In this document: positions 7,996 through 14,297 of the stretch, piece by piece
Numbering within the stretch: position 1 is the stretch's first letter
How the letters are laid out: each line of letters opens with the position of its first letter
From: Chryseobacterium gleum
GTDB lineage: Bacteria > Bacteroidota > Bacteroidia > Flavobacteriales_D > Sanyastnellaceae
Direction: 5' to 3'
Assembly: GCA_945883885.1 (NCBI GenBank)
Contig: CAMCYM010000009.1
Span: 1 to 16,854 of the forward strand
DNA length: 16,854 bases
Notes under the pieces: model-generated
The model's input: the letters and a program-made list of their open reading frames with translations, nothing else
Database searches by the model: none
What the model was told of the DNA's origin: nothing
Program-made: the position numbers and the translations under genes

Positions 7996-8153
7996 TGCCG
8001 CGCCCGGTTGTCTGCGTCCAGCCGCCGGTACGTCACCCACATCCGCCACCCCACGATGGCCTTGTCCACCGGCGACAACTTCGAGAGGTCCGCCCGTTGG
8101 GACAACCGCGGCAGCAAGACCCGGTTCAAGGCGCTGAGCACGCGGTACACCAT
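7992..8153 (-). CDS. Small basic conserved-looking protein, 53 residues, function unknown
   Basis: A 53-codon gene fills the gap between its neighbours exactly: its ATG shares one base with the stop of the 181-residue gene (TGATG), and its stop overlaps the Nramp-like start (ATGA). The protein begins MVYRVLSALNRVLLPRL and contains a WRMWVTYRRLD stretch (36-46). It is Arg-rich and probably helical, with no signal peptide. The two tight overlaps and the absence of any other reading for this stretch support a real gene. The pattern of an LNR..LP segment followed by a GWR.WVT segment reminds me of short hypothetical proteins in other Flavobacteriales, but I cannot confirm this. Co-translation with both neighbours is likely. 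Confidence 0.75.
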   Translation of the reverse strand: MVYRVLSALNRVLLPRLSQRADLSKLSPVDKAIVGWRMWVTYRRLDADNRARQ

Positions 8154-8698
8154 CACGCGTCCTTCTTGTCGCCGACGAAGTAGTCGTCCTTGTACCGGAA
8201 CAGCACGTTGAACGTCGTGAGCGAGCCGTAAATGCGCGTGATGTACTGCTGCAGCTCCACCTTCTCGGCGTCCGTCATCTTTTCGTGCGCGTTGATCTTC
8301 TGTTCGAGCACCCGGAGCCGGTCGCGCACCATGACGATCTTGTGGAAGAACGCCTCGATGGGGACCTCCTTAGGCTTCAGGTCGCTGTCTTCCGGCTGCA
8401 TCAGGAGCATGCCACCTTCCCAGCGGTCGCCGAGGGCCACCGGGTCGGGCTCATTTTCGCTGCGCAGTTTGTGCACGTACTCTTCAAATACGTGTTCCAC
8501 GGCTTCGATGATGTCGCCGAGTTCTGGGGCGGGCGTGTCGAGGGTCGACGGCTCGAGCACCTGGAATCCTGTGAACCCCTTGTCGATTTCCTTCTCCCCC
8601 TTGTCGCGGAAATACACCCGCCAAAATCCACCTTCCACCCCGAAGATGACCCCCTCCCCATGGGCGGGGTGCACCACTTTTGCTCCGATTCCGATCAT
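8153..8698 (-). CDS. Conserved Bacteroidota protein with Tudor/CarD-like N-terminal fold, function unknown
   Basis: This cytoplasmic 181-residue protein has an N-terminal small barrel (IGAKVVHPAHGEGVIFGV, 4-21) of the kind seen in CarD, RapA or UvrD-type tails that touch RNA polymerase or DNA. The C-terminal half is helical and carries the conserved-looking KEVPIEAFFHKIVMVRDRL (110-128) and QQYITRIYGSLTTFN (150-164). I recognise this layout from unannotated Bacteroidota proteins but know no tested function. Binding to polymerase is only suggested by the N-terminal fold. The gene has its own TACCTTCG box 5 nt before the ATG and is the first of a three-gene operon, its stop sharing a base with the next start. 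It is divergent from the DUF5715-like gene across 110 bp. Confidence 0.75.
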   Translation of the reverse strand: MIGIGAKVVHPAHGEGVIFGVEGGFWRVYFRDKGEKEIDKGFTGFQVLEPSTLDTPAPELGDIIEAVEHVFEEYVHKLRSENEPDPVALGDRWEGGMLLMQPEDSDLKPKEVPIEAFFHKIVMVRDRLRVLEQKINAHEKMTDAEKVELQQYITRIYGSLTTFNVLFRYKDDYFVGDKKDA

Positions 8699-8703
8699 GC
8701 CGC

Positions 8704-8711
8704 CGAAGGTA
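8704..8711 (-). promoter_or_regulatory. Bacteroidota -7 promoter box (TACCTTCG) for the 181-residue/53-residue/Nramp-like operon
   Basis: TACCTTCG on the minus strand ends 5 nt before the ATG at 8698. It is identical to the boxes at 2051-2058, 12643-12650 and 15213-15220. The rest of the 110-bp gap to the divergent gene at 8809 shows no equally good box on the plus strand, so the promoter of that gene is not resolved. Confidence 0.6.
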
Positions 8712-8808
8712 AGACCCTTGCCCGTTATGGTTTTTCACATCCATTTCGTGGACAAATGCGGACCAAATAGGGTCAAAAGGCCCCGCATCGTGTCCGTTCT
8801 TGCGCTTC

Positions 8809-9561
8809 ATGGCACGTGTGAGGCGAAGCAAGTACCGATGGGACCGGATCGGGTTGGTGGCGGGCACCTTGCTGTCGGTGGCGTTTGCCCTCGTCGCGTG
8901 GATCATCCCTGTGGAAGAGCCGCGCATCGTGGTCCGCGCGCTCCCCGCACCCACGGTCACCGCCCCCGCGGCCCCGGAAGCCCCGGAACCCACCGGACCG
9001 TCGGACGAAATCAAGCCCTGTGCCTGCAACCGGTCCACCATTCCGGTCGACAAGAACCCGTACACCGCGCACCGCGAGGCGGCGCGTGCCCTCCCGAACA
9101 GCTTCTTCATCCGCCACGACCGCGATGCCGAGCGCGGCCAGCAACGGGGCAAACTCGTCCTCGTGGCGGACGGTCCGGGCTACGACATTGCCGACCTCTC
9201 GGACAGCCACCCGCTGCTCGTTCCCGCCGCCCGCGACGTCCTCCAAGAAATCGGCGCAGCGTTCGCCGCAAGCCTGAAGGGCACCCCCAACGCAGGCACC
9301 CGCATCCGCGTCACCTCCTTGACCCGCACGGACGCCCAGCAAACCGGACTCGAACGCAAGAACTACAACGCCATCGACGGGGTTTCGACGCACAGCTACG
9401 GGGCGTCCTTCGATTTGGCCTTCATGGACCGTCCCAGCAACGCGGCCGACTGCTCGGCACCCACCCAAGCTCTCATCGACGTCCTCGACCGGCTCCAAAA
9501 AGACCGCCGCATCCTCGTCATCCCCGAAGGCGTCTGCCTCCACGTCACGGTCAGGAAATAA
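8809..9561 (+). CDS. Membrane-anchored DUF5715-like protein, probable LAS-type peptidase
   Basis: This 250-residue protein has a basic N-terminus, one transmembrane segment (14-33), a Pro/Ala-rich linker (44-68) and a periplasmic domain. That domain shows SLTRT (170-174), STHSYGASFDLAF (193-205) with H195 and D202, and CLHVTV (243-248) with H245 and a nearby E240. This is the SxHxxGxxxD plus second-His pattern of zinc LAS peptidases (M15/M74-type murein endopeptidases), and it matches my recollection of DUF5715. Peptidoglycan cleavage is therefore likely but unproven. Starts at the TTG (8800) or ATG (8809) are both in frame; I chose ATG. It stands alone on the plus strand, and its stop is followed by a hairpin at 9571-9585. 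Confidence 0.75.
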   Translation: MARVRRSKYRWDRIGLVAGTLLSVAFALVAWIIPVEEPRIVVRALPAPTVTAPAAPEAPEPTGPSDEIKPCACNRSTIPVDKNPYTAHREAARALPNSFFIRHDRDAERGQQRGKLVLVADGPGYDIADLSDSHPLLVPAARDVLQEIGAAFAASLKGTPNAGTRIRVTSLTRTDAQQTGLERKNYNAIDGVSTHSYGASFDLAFMDRPSNAADCSAPTQALIDVLDRLQKDRRILVIPEGVCLHVTVRK

Positions 9562-9570
9562 GGGAACAGG

Positions 9571-9585
9571 CGACGCTTCGCGTCG
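9571..9585 (+). terminator. GC-rich hairpin after the DUF5715-like gene
   Basis: CGACGC, loop TTC, GCGTCG forms a perfect 6-bp stem starting 10 nt after the stop at 9561. No T-run follows, so it is not a classical intrinsic terminator; it may end transcription weakly or be an outlying member of the hairpin cluster that follows. Confidence 0.35.
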
Positions 9586-9665
9586 AGTTACAGCAATCAG
9601 GGATGAGTGTGAAGTGTGGAGGGAACAACGTCCTTCGAGGGAGTCACCATTGCGGAATTCTGTAA

Positions 9666-9715
9666 GCGGCGCAGCCGCGCCCTCAAGCCGGCAACGCCGG
9701 CGCCCTCATCCCTCA
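9666..9715 (+). repeat. 50-bp perfect direct repeat, copy 1
   Basis: These 50 bases recur without mismatch at 9725-9774, 59 bp further on. Each copy holds the GCGGC and GCCGGC hairpins and two CCCTCA words. Copy 1 runs straight into CACTGTTTCG, whereas copy 2 has a seven-base insertion (TCTCTCA) before it, suggesting duplication followed by a small change. Confidence 0.85.
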
Positions 9716-9724
9716 CACTGTTTC

Positions 9725-9774
9725 GCGGCGCAGCCGCGCCCTCAAGCCGGCAACGCCGGCGCCCTCATCCCTCA
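9725..9774 (+). repeat. 50-bp perfect direct repeat, copy 2
   Basis: Exact copy of 9666-9715. It is followed by TCTCTCA and then CACTGTTTCG, which leads into the third, different hairpin at 9790-9804. Confidence 0.85.
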
Positions 9775-9820
9775 TCTCTCACACTGTTTCGCCGCGCAGC
9801 GGCGCCCTCACACTGTTTCG

Positions 9821-9837
9821 AGGCGAAGCAAGCGCCT
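9821..9837 (-). terminator. Hairpin just after the lipase-like gene
   Basis: On the minus strand AGGCG and CGCCT pair across a seven-base loop, starting 6 nt after the TAG at 9844. An A-rich stretch precedes the stem but no T-run follows, so it is at best a weak or factor-dependent terminator. It also forms the right end of the hairpin cluster. Confidence 0.3.
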
Positions 9838-9843
9838 TATTTT

Positions 9844-11250
9844 CTACTCTTGTACGAAGAAGCGGAGGCCTGCCCCCGGAGCGAGTTCGCTGCGGAGAAG
9901 GTAGAGGCCGGTGGGAAGGCCGGTCGGGTCGACGGTGGAACTGCGACCGGTGCGCACCGTGCGTCCTTGCAGGTCGGCGATGGCCCAGTCCGCCGCATCG
10001 GGGGCGCCGGGCAAGGGGAAGGGACCGCGGACGGGCGATGCGATGGGAGAGGCAGGGGCGGGGGAGGCGGTGGCGACGTCGGTGCCGAAGGTGCAGGCAG
10101 GGGCAAGACCGCTGAACCAAAGCGCAGCGCCGAAGATGGCCAGGCCGGCGCAGTCGCTGTGATCGAGGGGGCCGCCGTTCGTGGCGGTGACCGCGGGGGC
10201 GCCGGCGGCTTCCATGTGGGCGAGGGCGACTTCCGCGTTTTGGTAAAACACCTGCTCGTCGAGCGTGCAGTAATACAGCTGCATCGGCGCTTCGGGCACC
10301 CACGCGTAGACGTCGTTGTCTTGCGCGGCCGTGAGAAACGGGCTGCCGTCCGCAAAGAGCGCTTCCAGGGCGCCGGGGGCCATCAGCTCGCCGAGGGTGG
10401 GTGGCAGCGCGTTGTTGATGGCGTTGCCCGAGGTCGCCCCGTCGAAGAGGCCGGGAAGTGCGGAAGCGTAAGGTTCTGCAAAGACCTCCGCGAGGTCCGT
10501 GTAGAGGTTGCCATAGACCTGTTGCCACGCGAGGGCCACGTAGGCGAGGTAGGACGGGTTCGAGTAGGAGGGGTTTGTGAACGTCAACGGGAACTGTGTG
10601 CCGGAGATGTCGTAGGGGCCGGAGAGGGGGGCGGAAGCCGTGACGGGGAACTGGGGCCAGTGGGTTTGGAGTTCGCGGTGGAGTGCCATGGCTGCGTGGC
10701 CGCCTTGCGAGTAGCCGGAGAGGAAGAGCGTGCCGGAGTCGTGCAGGTTGCCGCTGGGGTTCGCCGACGCGTGCAGGGCGGCGAGCATGTGGGCGCCTGC
10801 TGCGGCCTCGCTTTCCGCGTGGACGTAGGGGTGTAGGTGGAGGTTGTCCACGCCGAGGCCTACATAGTCGGGCATGATGACCGTGTGGCCGATGCCTGCA
10901 AGGAGGTAGCCGAGTGTGCCTTCGTAGTTCAGGAAGCTGGGCACATCGTCGCGCTCAAACACCGTCCCGTGCATGTAGATGTGGACCGGAAGGACGCAGG
11001 ACGGGTCGAGGTCCTTCGGCTCGAACACCGCGCCGCTGACCGTGATGAGGTTGCCGAGGAAGGGCACCTGATAGGTCATGCGGTAGGCGCGCACACCGGT
11101 TACCGGCGTGTAGAGGGCCGCGGGAACCCCGAACGAGTTGGCCAGGTTAATGACTTGGTTCAGGGAGCGTTGCCCGATGAGGTCATAGGTTTGGCCTGCA
11201 GCCGGCAGGGCGGCTGCAACGGCCCAAACCGCCCACAGCCACCGCCGCAT
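9844..11250 (-). CDS. Secreted alpha/beta hydrolase (secretory lipase-like) with T9SS type A-like tail
   Basis: This 468-residue hydrolase starts with a signal peptide (1-19, cut near AAG/Q). The core shows an oxyanion-type HGTVFE (94-99), a PDYVGLG strand (127-133), the nucleophile elbow GYSQGG (179-184, Ser181), an acid candidate in CTLDEQVF (Asp331) and a His candidate in LDHSDCA (His364). The layout is that of the secretory lipase/PF03583-like group. After a Pro/Ala-rich linker (about 392-418) the last 48 residues (WAIADLQGRTV, GLPTGLYLLR, LRFFVQE) look like a short type A T9SS sorting domain. It is probably exported to the surface or medium and acts on esters; the substrate is unknown. 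Its ATG overlaps the lpdA stop by one base (TAATG), so it is read with lpdA. Confidence 0.8.
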   Translation of the reverse strand: MRRWLWAVWAVAAALPAAGQTYDLIGQRSLNQVINLANSFGVPAALYTPVTGVRAYRMTYQVPFLGNLITVSGAVFEPKDLDPSCVLPVHIYMHGTVFERDDVPSFLNYEGTLGYLLAGIGHTVIMPDYVGLGVDNLHLHPYVHAESEAAAGAHMLAALHASANPSGNLHDSGTLFLSGYSQGGHAAMALHRELQTHWPQFPVTASAPLSGPYDISGTQFPLTFTNPSYSNPSYLAYVALAWQQVYGNLYTDLAEVFAEPYASALPGLFDGATSGNAINNALPPTLGELMAPGALEALFADGSPFLTAAQDNDVYAWVPEAPMQLYYCTLDEQVFYQNAEVALAHMEAAGAPAVTATNGGPLDHSDCAGLAIFGAALWFSGLAPACTFGTDVATASPAPASPIASPVRGPFPLPGAPDAADWAIADLQGRTVRTGRSSTVDPTGLPTGLYLLRSELAPGAGLRFFVQE

Positions 11251-12638
11251 TACAGGTGAATGACTTCGCCGTACGCCGCCGCCGCGGCTTCCATCACGGC
11301 TTCGCTCAAGGTCGGGTGCGGGTGGACCGTCTTGATGAGTTCGTGGCCGGTGGTCTCTAATTTGCGGACGGCTACCAGCTCGGCCACCATCTCGGTCACA
11401 TTCGCCCCGATCATGTGCCCGCCCAGCAGTTCACCGTATTTCGCGTCGAAGATCAGTTTCACAAAGCCGTCTTTGTGGCCGGCGGCGCTTGCCTTGCCCG
11501 ACGCCGAGAAGGGGAACTTGCCCACCTTGATTTCGTGGCCAGCGGCTTTTGCAGCAGCCTCCGTCATGCCCACGCTCGCCACTTCTGGGAAGCAGTAGGT
11601 GCAACCGGGGATGTTGCCGTAATCGAGCGCTTCGGGGTGGTGCCCCGCGATCTTCTCCACGCAGATGATGCCTTCGGCCGACGCAACGTGGGCGAGGGCG
11701 GGCCCCGGAACACAGTCGCCGATGGCATAATAGCCCGGGATGTTCGTGCTGTAGAAGGGGTCGACGATGATCTTGCCTTTATCGGTGGCGATGCCGACCG
11801 ATTCGAGCCCGATGCCTTCGATGTTTGCAACCACACCGGCGGCACTCAGGACCACGTCGCAGTCGATTTTCACATCGCCTTTCGCGGTGCGCACGTGCAC
11901 CGTGCAGTCCTTGCCCGAGGTGTCCACGGAGGTGACTTCGGCCGAGGTCAGCACCTCGATGCCGGATTTCTTGAAGCTCTTTTCGAGCTGGGCGCTCACA
12001 TCGGCGTCTTCCACGGGGACGATTCGGTCGAGGTACTCCACGACCGTGACCTTCGTGCCGATGGCATTGTAGAAGTAGGCGAACTCGACCCCGATGGCAC
12101 CGCTGCCGACCACGACCAGGCGCTTCGGCTGCTTTGCCAGGGTCATGGCTTCGCGGTAGCCGATGATGCGCTTGCCGTCTTGCGGGAGGTTAGGCAGGAT
12201 GCGGCTGCGGGCGCCGGTAGCGATGATCACGTGGTTCGCGGACACCTCCGTCACCGTGCCGTCGGCGGCACGCACAGACACTTTGCGGCCGGGAAGCAGC
12301 GTGCCTTCGCCCAGGATGACGTCGATTTTGTTCTTCTTCATGAGGAACTGCACGCCCTTCGACATGCCTTCTGCGACCCCCCGGCTGCGCTTCACCATGC
12401 CGGAGAAGTCGGCTTCTGGGCTGCCGACGGAGATGCCGTAATCGGCAGCGTGCGAGATGTACTCGAACACGTTTGCGCTCTTCAGCAACGCCTTCGTGGG
12501 GATGCAGCCCCAGTTGAGGCAGATGCCCCCGAGGGATTCGCGTTCGATGACGGCCGTCTTCAGGCCGAGTTGGCTAGCGCGGATTGCAGTCACATAGCCG
12601 CCGGGGCCGCTGCCGAGTACGAGTACGTCGTAGGTCAT
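11250..12638 (-). CDS. lpdA: Dihydrolipoyl dehydrogenase (E3 of 2-oxoacid dehydrogenase complexes)
   Basis: This 462-residue cytoplasmic flavoprotein reoxidises dihydrolipoamide on the E2 subunit with NAD+. It has the FAD-binding GSGPGG (9-14), the redox-active disulfide GGICLNWGC (Cys40, Cys45), an NAD-binding VVGSGAIGVEFA motif, the FAD-contact YYAIGDC, and the C-terminal HPHPTLSEAV with the catalytic His-Glu pair. The length is normal for the family. The start at 12638 was chosen over the longer in-frame version (from 12911), which would run into adk on the other strand; a TACCTTCG box sits 4 nt upstream. The E1 gene of a matching complex lies at 15226 on the opposite strand. The lipase-like gene follows with a one-base overlap. 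Confidence 0.97.
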   Translation of the reverse strand: MTYDVLVLGSGPGGYVTAIRASQLGLKTAVIERESLGGICLNWGCIPTKALLKSANVFEYISHAADYGISVGSPEADFSGMVKRSRGVAEGMSKGVQFLMKKNKIDVILGEGTLLPGRKVSVRAADGTVTEVSANHVIIATGARSRILPNLPQDGKRIIGYREAMTLAKQPKRLVVVGSGAIGVEFAYFYNAIGTKVTVVEYLDRIVPVEDADVSAQLEKSFKKSGIEVLTSAEVTSVDTSGKDCTVHVRTAKGDVKIDCDVVLSAAGVVANIEGIGLESVGIATDKGKIIVDPFYSTNIPGYYAIGDCVPGPALAHVASAEGIICVEKIAGHHPEALDYGNIPGCTYCFPEVASVGMTEAAAKAAGHEIKVGKFPFSASGKASAAGHKDGFVKLIFDAKYGELLGGHMIGANVTEMVAELVAVRKLETTGHELIKTVHPHPTLSEAVMEAAAAAYGEVIHL

Positions 12639-12642
12639 GCCG

Positions 12643-12650
12643 CGAAGGTA
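12643..12650 (-). promoter_or_regulatory. Bacteroidota -7 promoter box (TACCTTCG) for lpdA
   Basis: On the minus strand TACCTTCG ends 4 nt before the lpdA ATG. It faces the adk box at 12660-12667 in a 47-bp divergent gap, only 9 bp apart edge to edge, so the two promoters probably compete or are coordinated. Confidence 0.6.
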
Positions 12651-12659
12651 GGCAACGCG

Positions 12660-12667
12660 TACCTTTG
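12660..12667 (+). promoter_or_regulatory. Bacteroidota -7 promoter box (TACCTTTG) for the adk operon
   Basis: TACCTTTG matches TAnnTTTG fully and ends 18 nt before the adk ATG at 12686, giving a short leader of roughly a dozen bases. Unlike the other boxes in the window, it leaves room for a short leader, but no Shine-Dalgarno-like sequence is evident in it. Confidence 0.6.
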
Positions 12668-12685
12668 CCCCTTGACGCTGACGCC

Positions 12686-13267
12686 ATGCTGAATCTTGTC
12701 TTGTTTGGCCCGCCAGGGGCGGGAAAAGGCACCCAGAGTGCCTTCCTCGTGGACCATTATGGTCTTGTGCACCTGAGCACCGGTGACATTTTCCGGGCGA
12801 ACATCCGCGGCGGTACGGAGCTGGGGAAGCTGGCGCAGAGCTACATGGATGCGGGCGCGCTGGTGCCCGATGACGTGACGATCCGCATGCTCGAGGCGGA
12901 AGTGGACGCACATCCCGACGCGGGGGGCTTCATCTTCGACGGGTTTCCGCGCACGGCTGCGCAGGCGGAGGCGCTCGACCGGTTCCTCGTCGGAAAGGAC
13001 ATGCCCGTGACAGCCATGGTGGCACTCGCGGTGCCGGACGAGGAGCTGCGGGCGCGTTTGCTGAAGCGGGGGGAGACGAGCGGCCGCGCGGACGACGCAA
13101 CTGCCGAGGTGGTGGAGCGCCGCATTGCGGTCTACAAGGCAGAAACCGCCCCCGTTGCGGACCATTACGCGGCCCAAACCAAGTACAAGGCCGTCGACGG
13201 CGTAGGTTCGTTAGAAGACGTCACGGAGCGCCTGCGCACGGCCATCGACATCGCCCGCGGGGTCTGA
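12686..13267 (+). CDS. adk: Adenylate kinase (short form)
   Basis: This 193-residue cytoplasmic enzyme interconverts ATP plus AMP and two ADP. It has the P-loop GPPGAGKGT (8-16), the AMP-binding STGDIFR segment, DGFPRT, and a short lid region (RGETSGRADD) without the Zn-binding cysteines of the long form. This length is typical of Bacteroidota adenylate kinases. The start ATG at 12686 removes a 34-residue upstream extension that would lie in the lpdA promoter and coding region, and it places the P-loop at the normal position. obgE begins 4 nt after the stop, a pairing commonly seen in Bacteroidota. The -7 box at 12660 serves as its probable promoter. Confidence 0.96.
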   Translation: MLNLVLFGPPGAGKGTQSAFLVDHYGLVHLSTGDIFRANIRGGTELGKLAQSYMDAGALVPDDVTIRMLEAEVDAHPDAGGFIFDGFPRTAAQAEALDRFLVGKDMPVTAMVALAVPDEELRARLLKRGETSGRADDATAEVVERRIAVYKAETAPVADHYAAQTKYKAVDGVGSLEDVTERLRTAIDIARGV

Positions 13268-13271
13268 AGCG

Positions 13272-14297
13272 ATGGCCTCTGAAAACTTCGTCGACTACGT
13301 CAAAATCTGCTGCCGATCTGGCAAGGGCGGCCCCGGTTCTGCGCACTTTCACCGGTCGAAGGTGACCGCAAAGGGCGGCCCCGACGGCGGGGACGGCGGG
13401 CGTGGCGGGCACGTCATCGTGCGCGGCTCAAACGATGTGTGGACCCTGCTCCACCTGAAGTACCGGAAGCACGTCATCGCCGAGCCCGGCGAATGCGGCC
13501 GCGGCCAGCTGATGCACGGCGCGAACGGCCACGACGAGTACCTCGACGTCCCCCTCGGCACCGTCATCCGCGACGCAGAAACCGGCGAAGTCCAGTGTGA
13601 AGTCACGGAAAATGGCCAGGAGTTCATCGTCACGCCCGGTGGGCGCGGCGGCCTCGGCAACGACCACTTCAAGTCCGCCACGCACCAAACCCCGCGCTTC
13701 GCTCAGCCCGGTGAACCGGGCCTCGAAGAGTGGAAAATCTTCGAGCTCAAGCTGCTGGCAGACGTCGGGCTCGTCGGCTTCCCGAACGCCGGCAAGTCCA
13801 CGCTGCTCTCGGTGGTCAGCGCGGCCCGCCCAGAAATTGCCGACTACCCCTTCACGACGTTGCGCCCGAACCTCGGCATGGTCGCCTACCGCGGCGGCCG
13901 CTCGTTCGTCATGGCGGACATCCCCGGCATCATCGAGGGCGCATCCGAAGGCAAAGGCCTGGGACTGCGGTTTTTGCGCCACATCGAGCGCAACCCGGTC
14001 CTGCTCTTCCTCGTGCCGGCCGACAGCAACGACATCGCCGCGGACTACCGCACGCTGCTCACGGAGCTCGAGCGCTTCAACCCGGAATTGCTGAGCAAGG
14101 AGCGGATCCTGGCCGTTTCAAAGGCAGATTTGGCCGACGACGAGCTGCGGTCTGCGATGTCCGCCGAGCTCGCCCCGCTCGAGCACCATTTCTTTTCGAG
14201 CGCCACCGGGGAAGGCGTGGATGCGCTGAAGGACCGCGTTTGGGCCGCCATCGTGCGGGCAAATCCGGTCCGGAACGAGCCGGAACACCTGGCATGA
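13272..14297 (+). CDS. obgE: Obg GTPase (ribosome assembly and stress)
   Basis: This 341-residue GTPase works in large ribosomal subunit maturation and stress signalling. The N-terminal glycine-rich Obg fold shows NFVDYVKI, KGGPDGGDGGRGG (34-46) and GGRGGLGN. The GTP domain has GFPNAGKS (G1, 169-176), the YPFTT switch (192-196), DIPG (G3, 216-219), SKAD in place of the textbook NKxD (G4, 283-286), and an SSA-type G5. The SKxD variant fits what I remember of other Bacteroidota Obg proteins. There is no long C-terminal Obg tail, so it is the short form. It lies 4 nt after adk, and psuG overlaps its stop as ATGA. Confidence 0.96.
   Translation: MASENFVDYVKICCRSGKGGPGSAHFHRSKVTAKGGPDGGDGGRGGHVIVRGSNDVWTLLHLKYRKHVIAEPGECGRGQLMHGANGHDEYLDVPLGTVIRDAETGEVQCEVTENGQEFIVTPGGRGGLGNDHFKSATHQTPRFAQPGEPGLEEWKIFELKLLADVGLVGFPNAGKSTLLSVVSAARPEIADYPFTTLRPNLGMVAYRGGRSFVMADIPGIIEGASEGKGLGLRFLRHIERNPVLLFLVPADSNDIAADYRTLLTELERFNPELLSKERILAVSKADLADDELRSAMSAELAPLEHHFFSSATGEGVDALKDRVWAAIVRANPVRNEPEHLA

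Larger units (their letters stand above)
9666..9837. repeat. Intergenic cluster of GC-rich hairpins spaced by CCCTCA words (REP/BIME-like)
   Basis: Most of the 282-bp gap between the converging genes ending at 9561 and 9844 is taken up by small perfect hairpins with different stems. They are GCGGC-GCA-GCCGC (twice), GCCGGC-AAC-GCCGGC (twice), CGCCGC-GCA-GCGGCG (9790-9804) and AGGCG-7 nt-CGCCT (9821-9837). The word CCCTCA occurs seven times in 131 bp (9680, 9703, 9710, 9739, 9762, 9769, 9805) and CACTGTTTCG three times (9716, 9782, 9811). No credible gene lies in the gap; short ORFs there end within about 20 codons or are read-through shadows. Such arrays resemble bacterial repetitive extragenic palindromes, which can act in termination, mRNA protection or as targets of RAYT-like transposases; no such transposase is in the window. 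Confidence 0.75.

Noticed and set aside
7996..8049. An 18-residue N-terminal extension of the Nramp-like protein
   Set aside because: The ATG at 7995 overlaps the stop of the 53-residue gene, matching the coupling style used elsewhere in the window, and the extension contains no family feature.
9666..9837. The repeat cluster as a CRISPR array
   Set aside because: There are only two copies of the 50-bp unit, the spacing is 9 bp between copies, the units are hairpin-rich, and no cas gene is near.
9616..10836. A 406-codon plus-strand frame starting in the hairpin cluster
   Set aside because: It runs through repeats and then antisense to the lipase-like gene, whose catalytic motifs and signal peptide are clear.
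11415..12692. A 425-codon plus-strand frame antisense to lpdA
   Set aside because: lpdA on the minus strand has every family motif; the plus frame reads as His/Asp/Ala-rich noise and would also run into the adk promoter and start.
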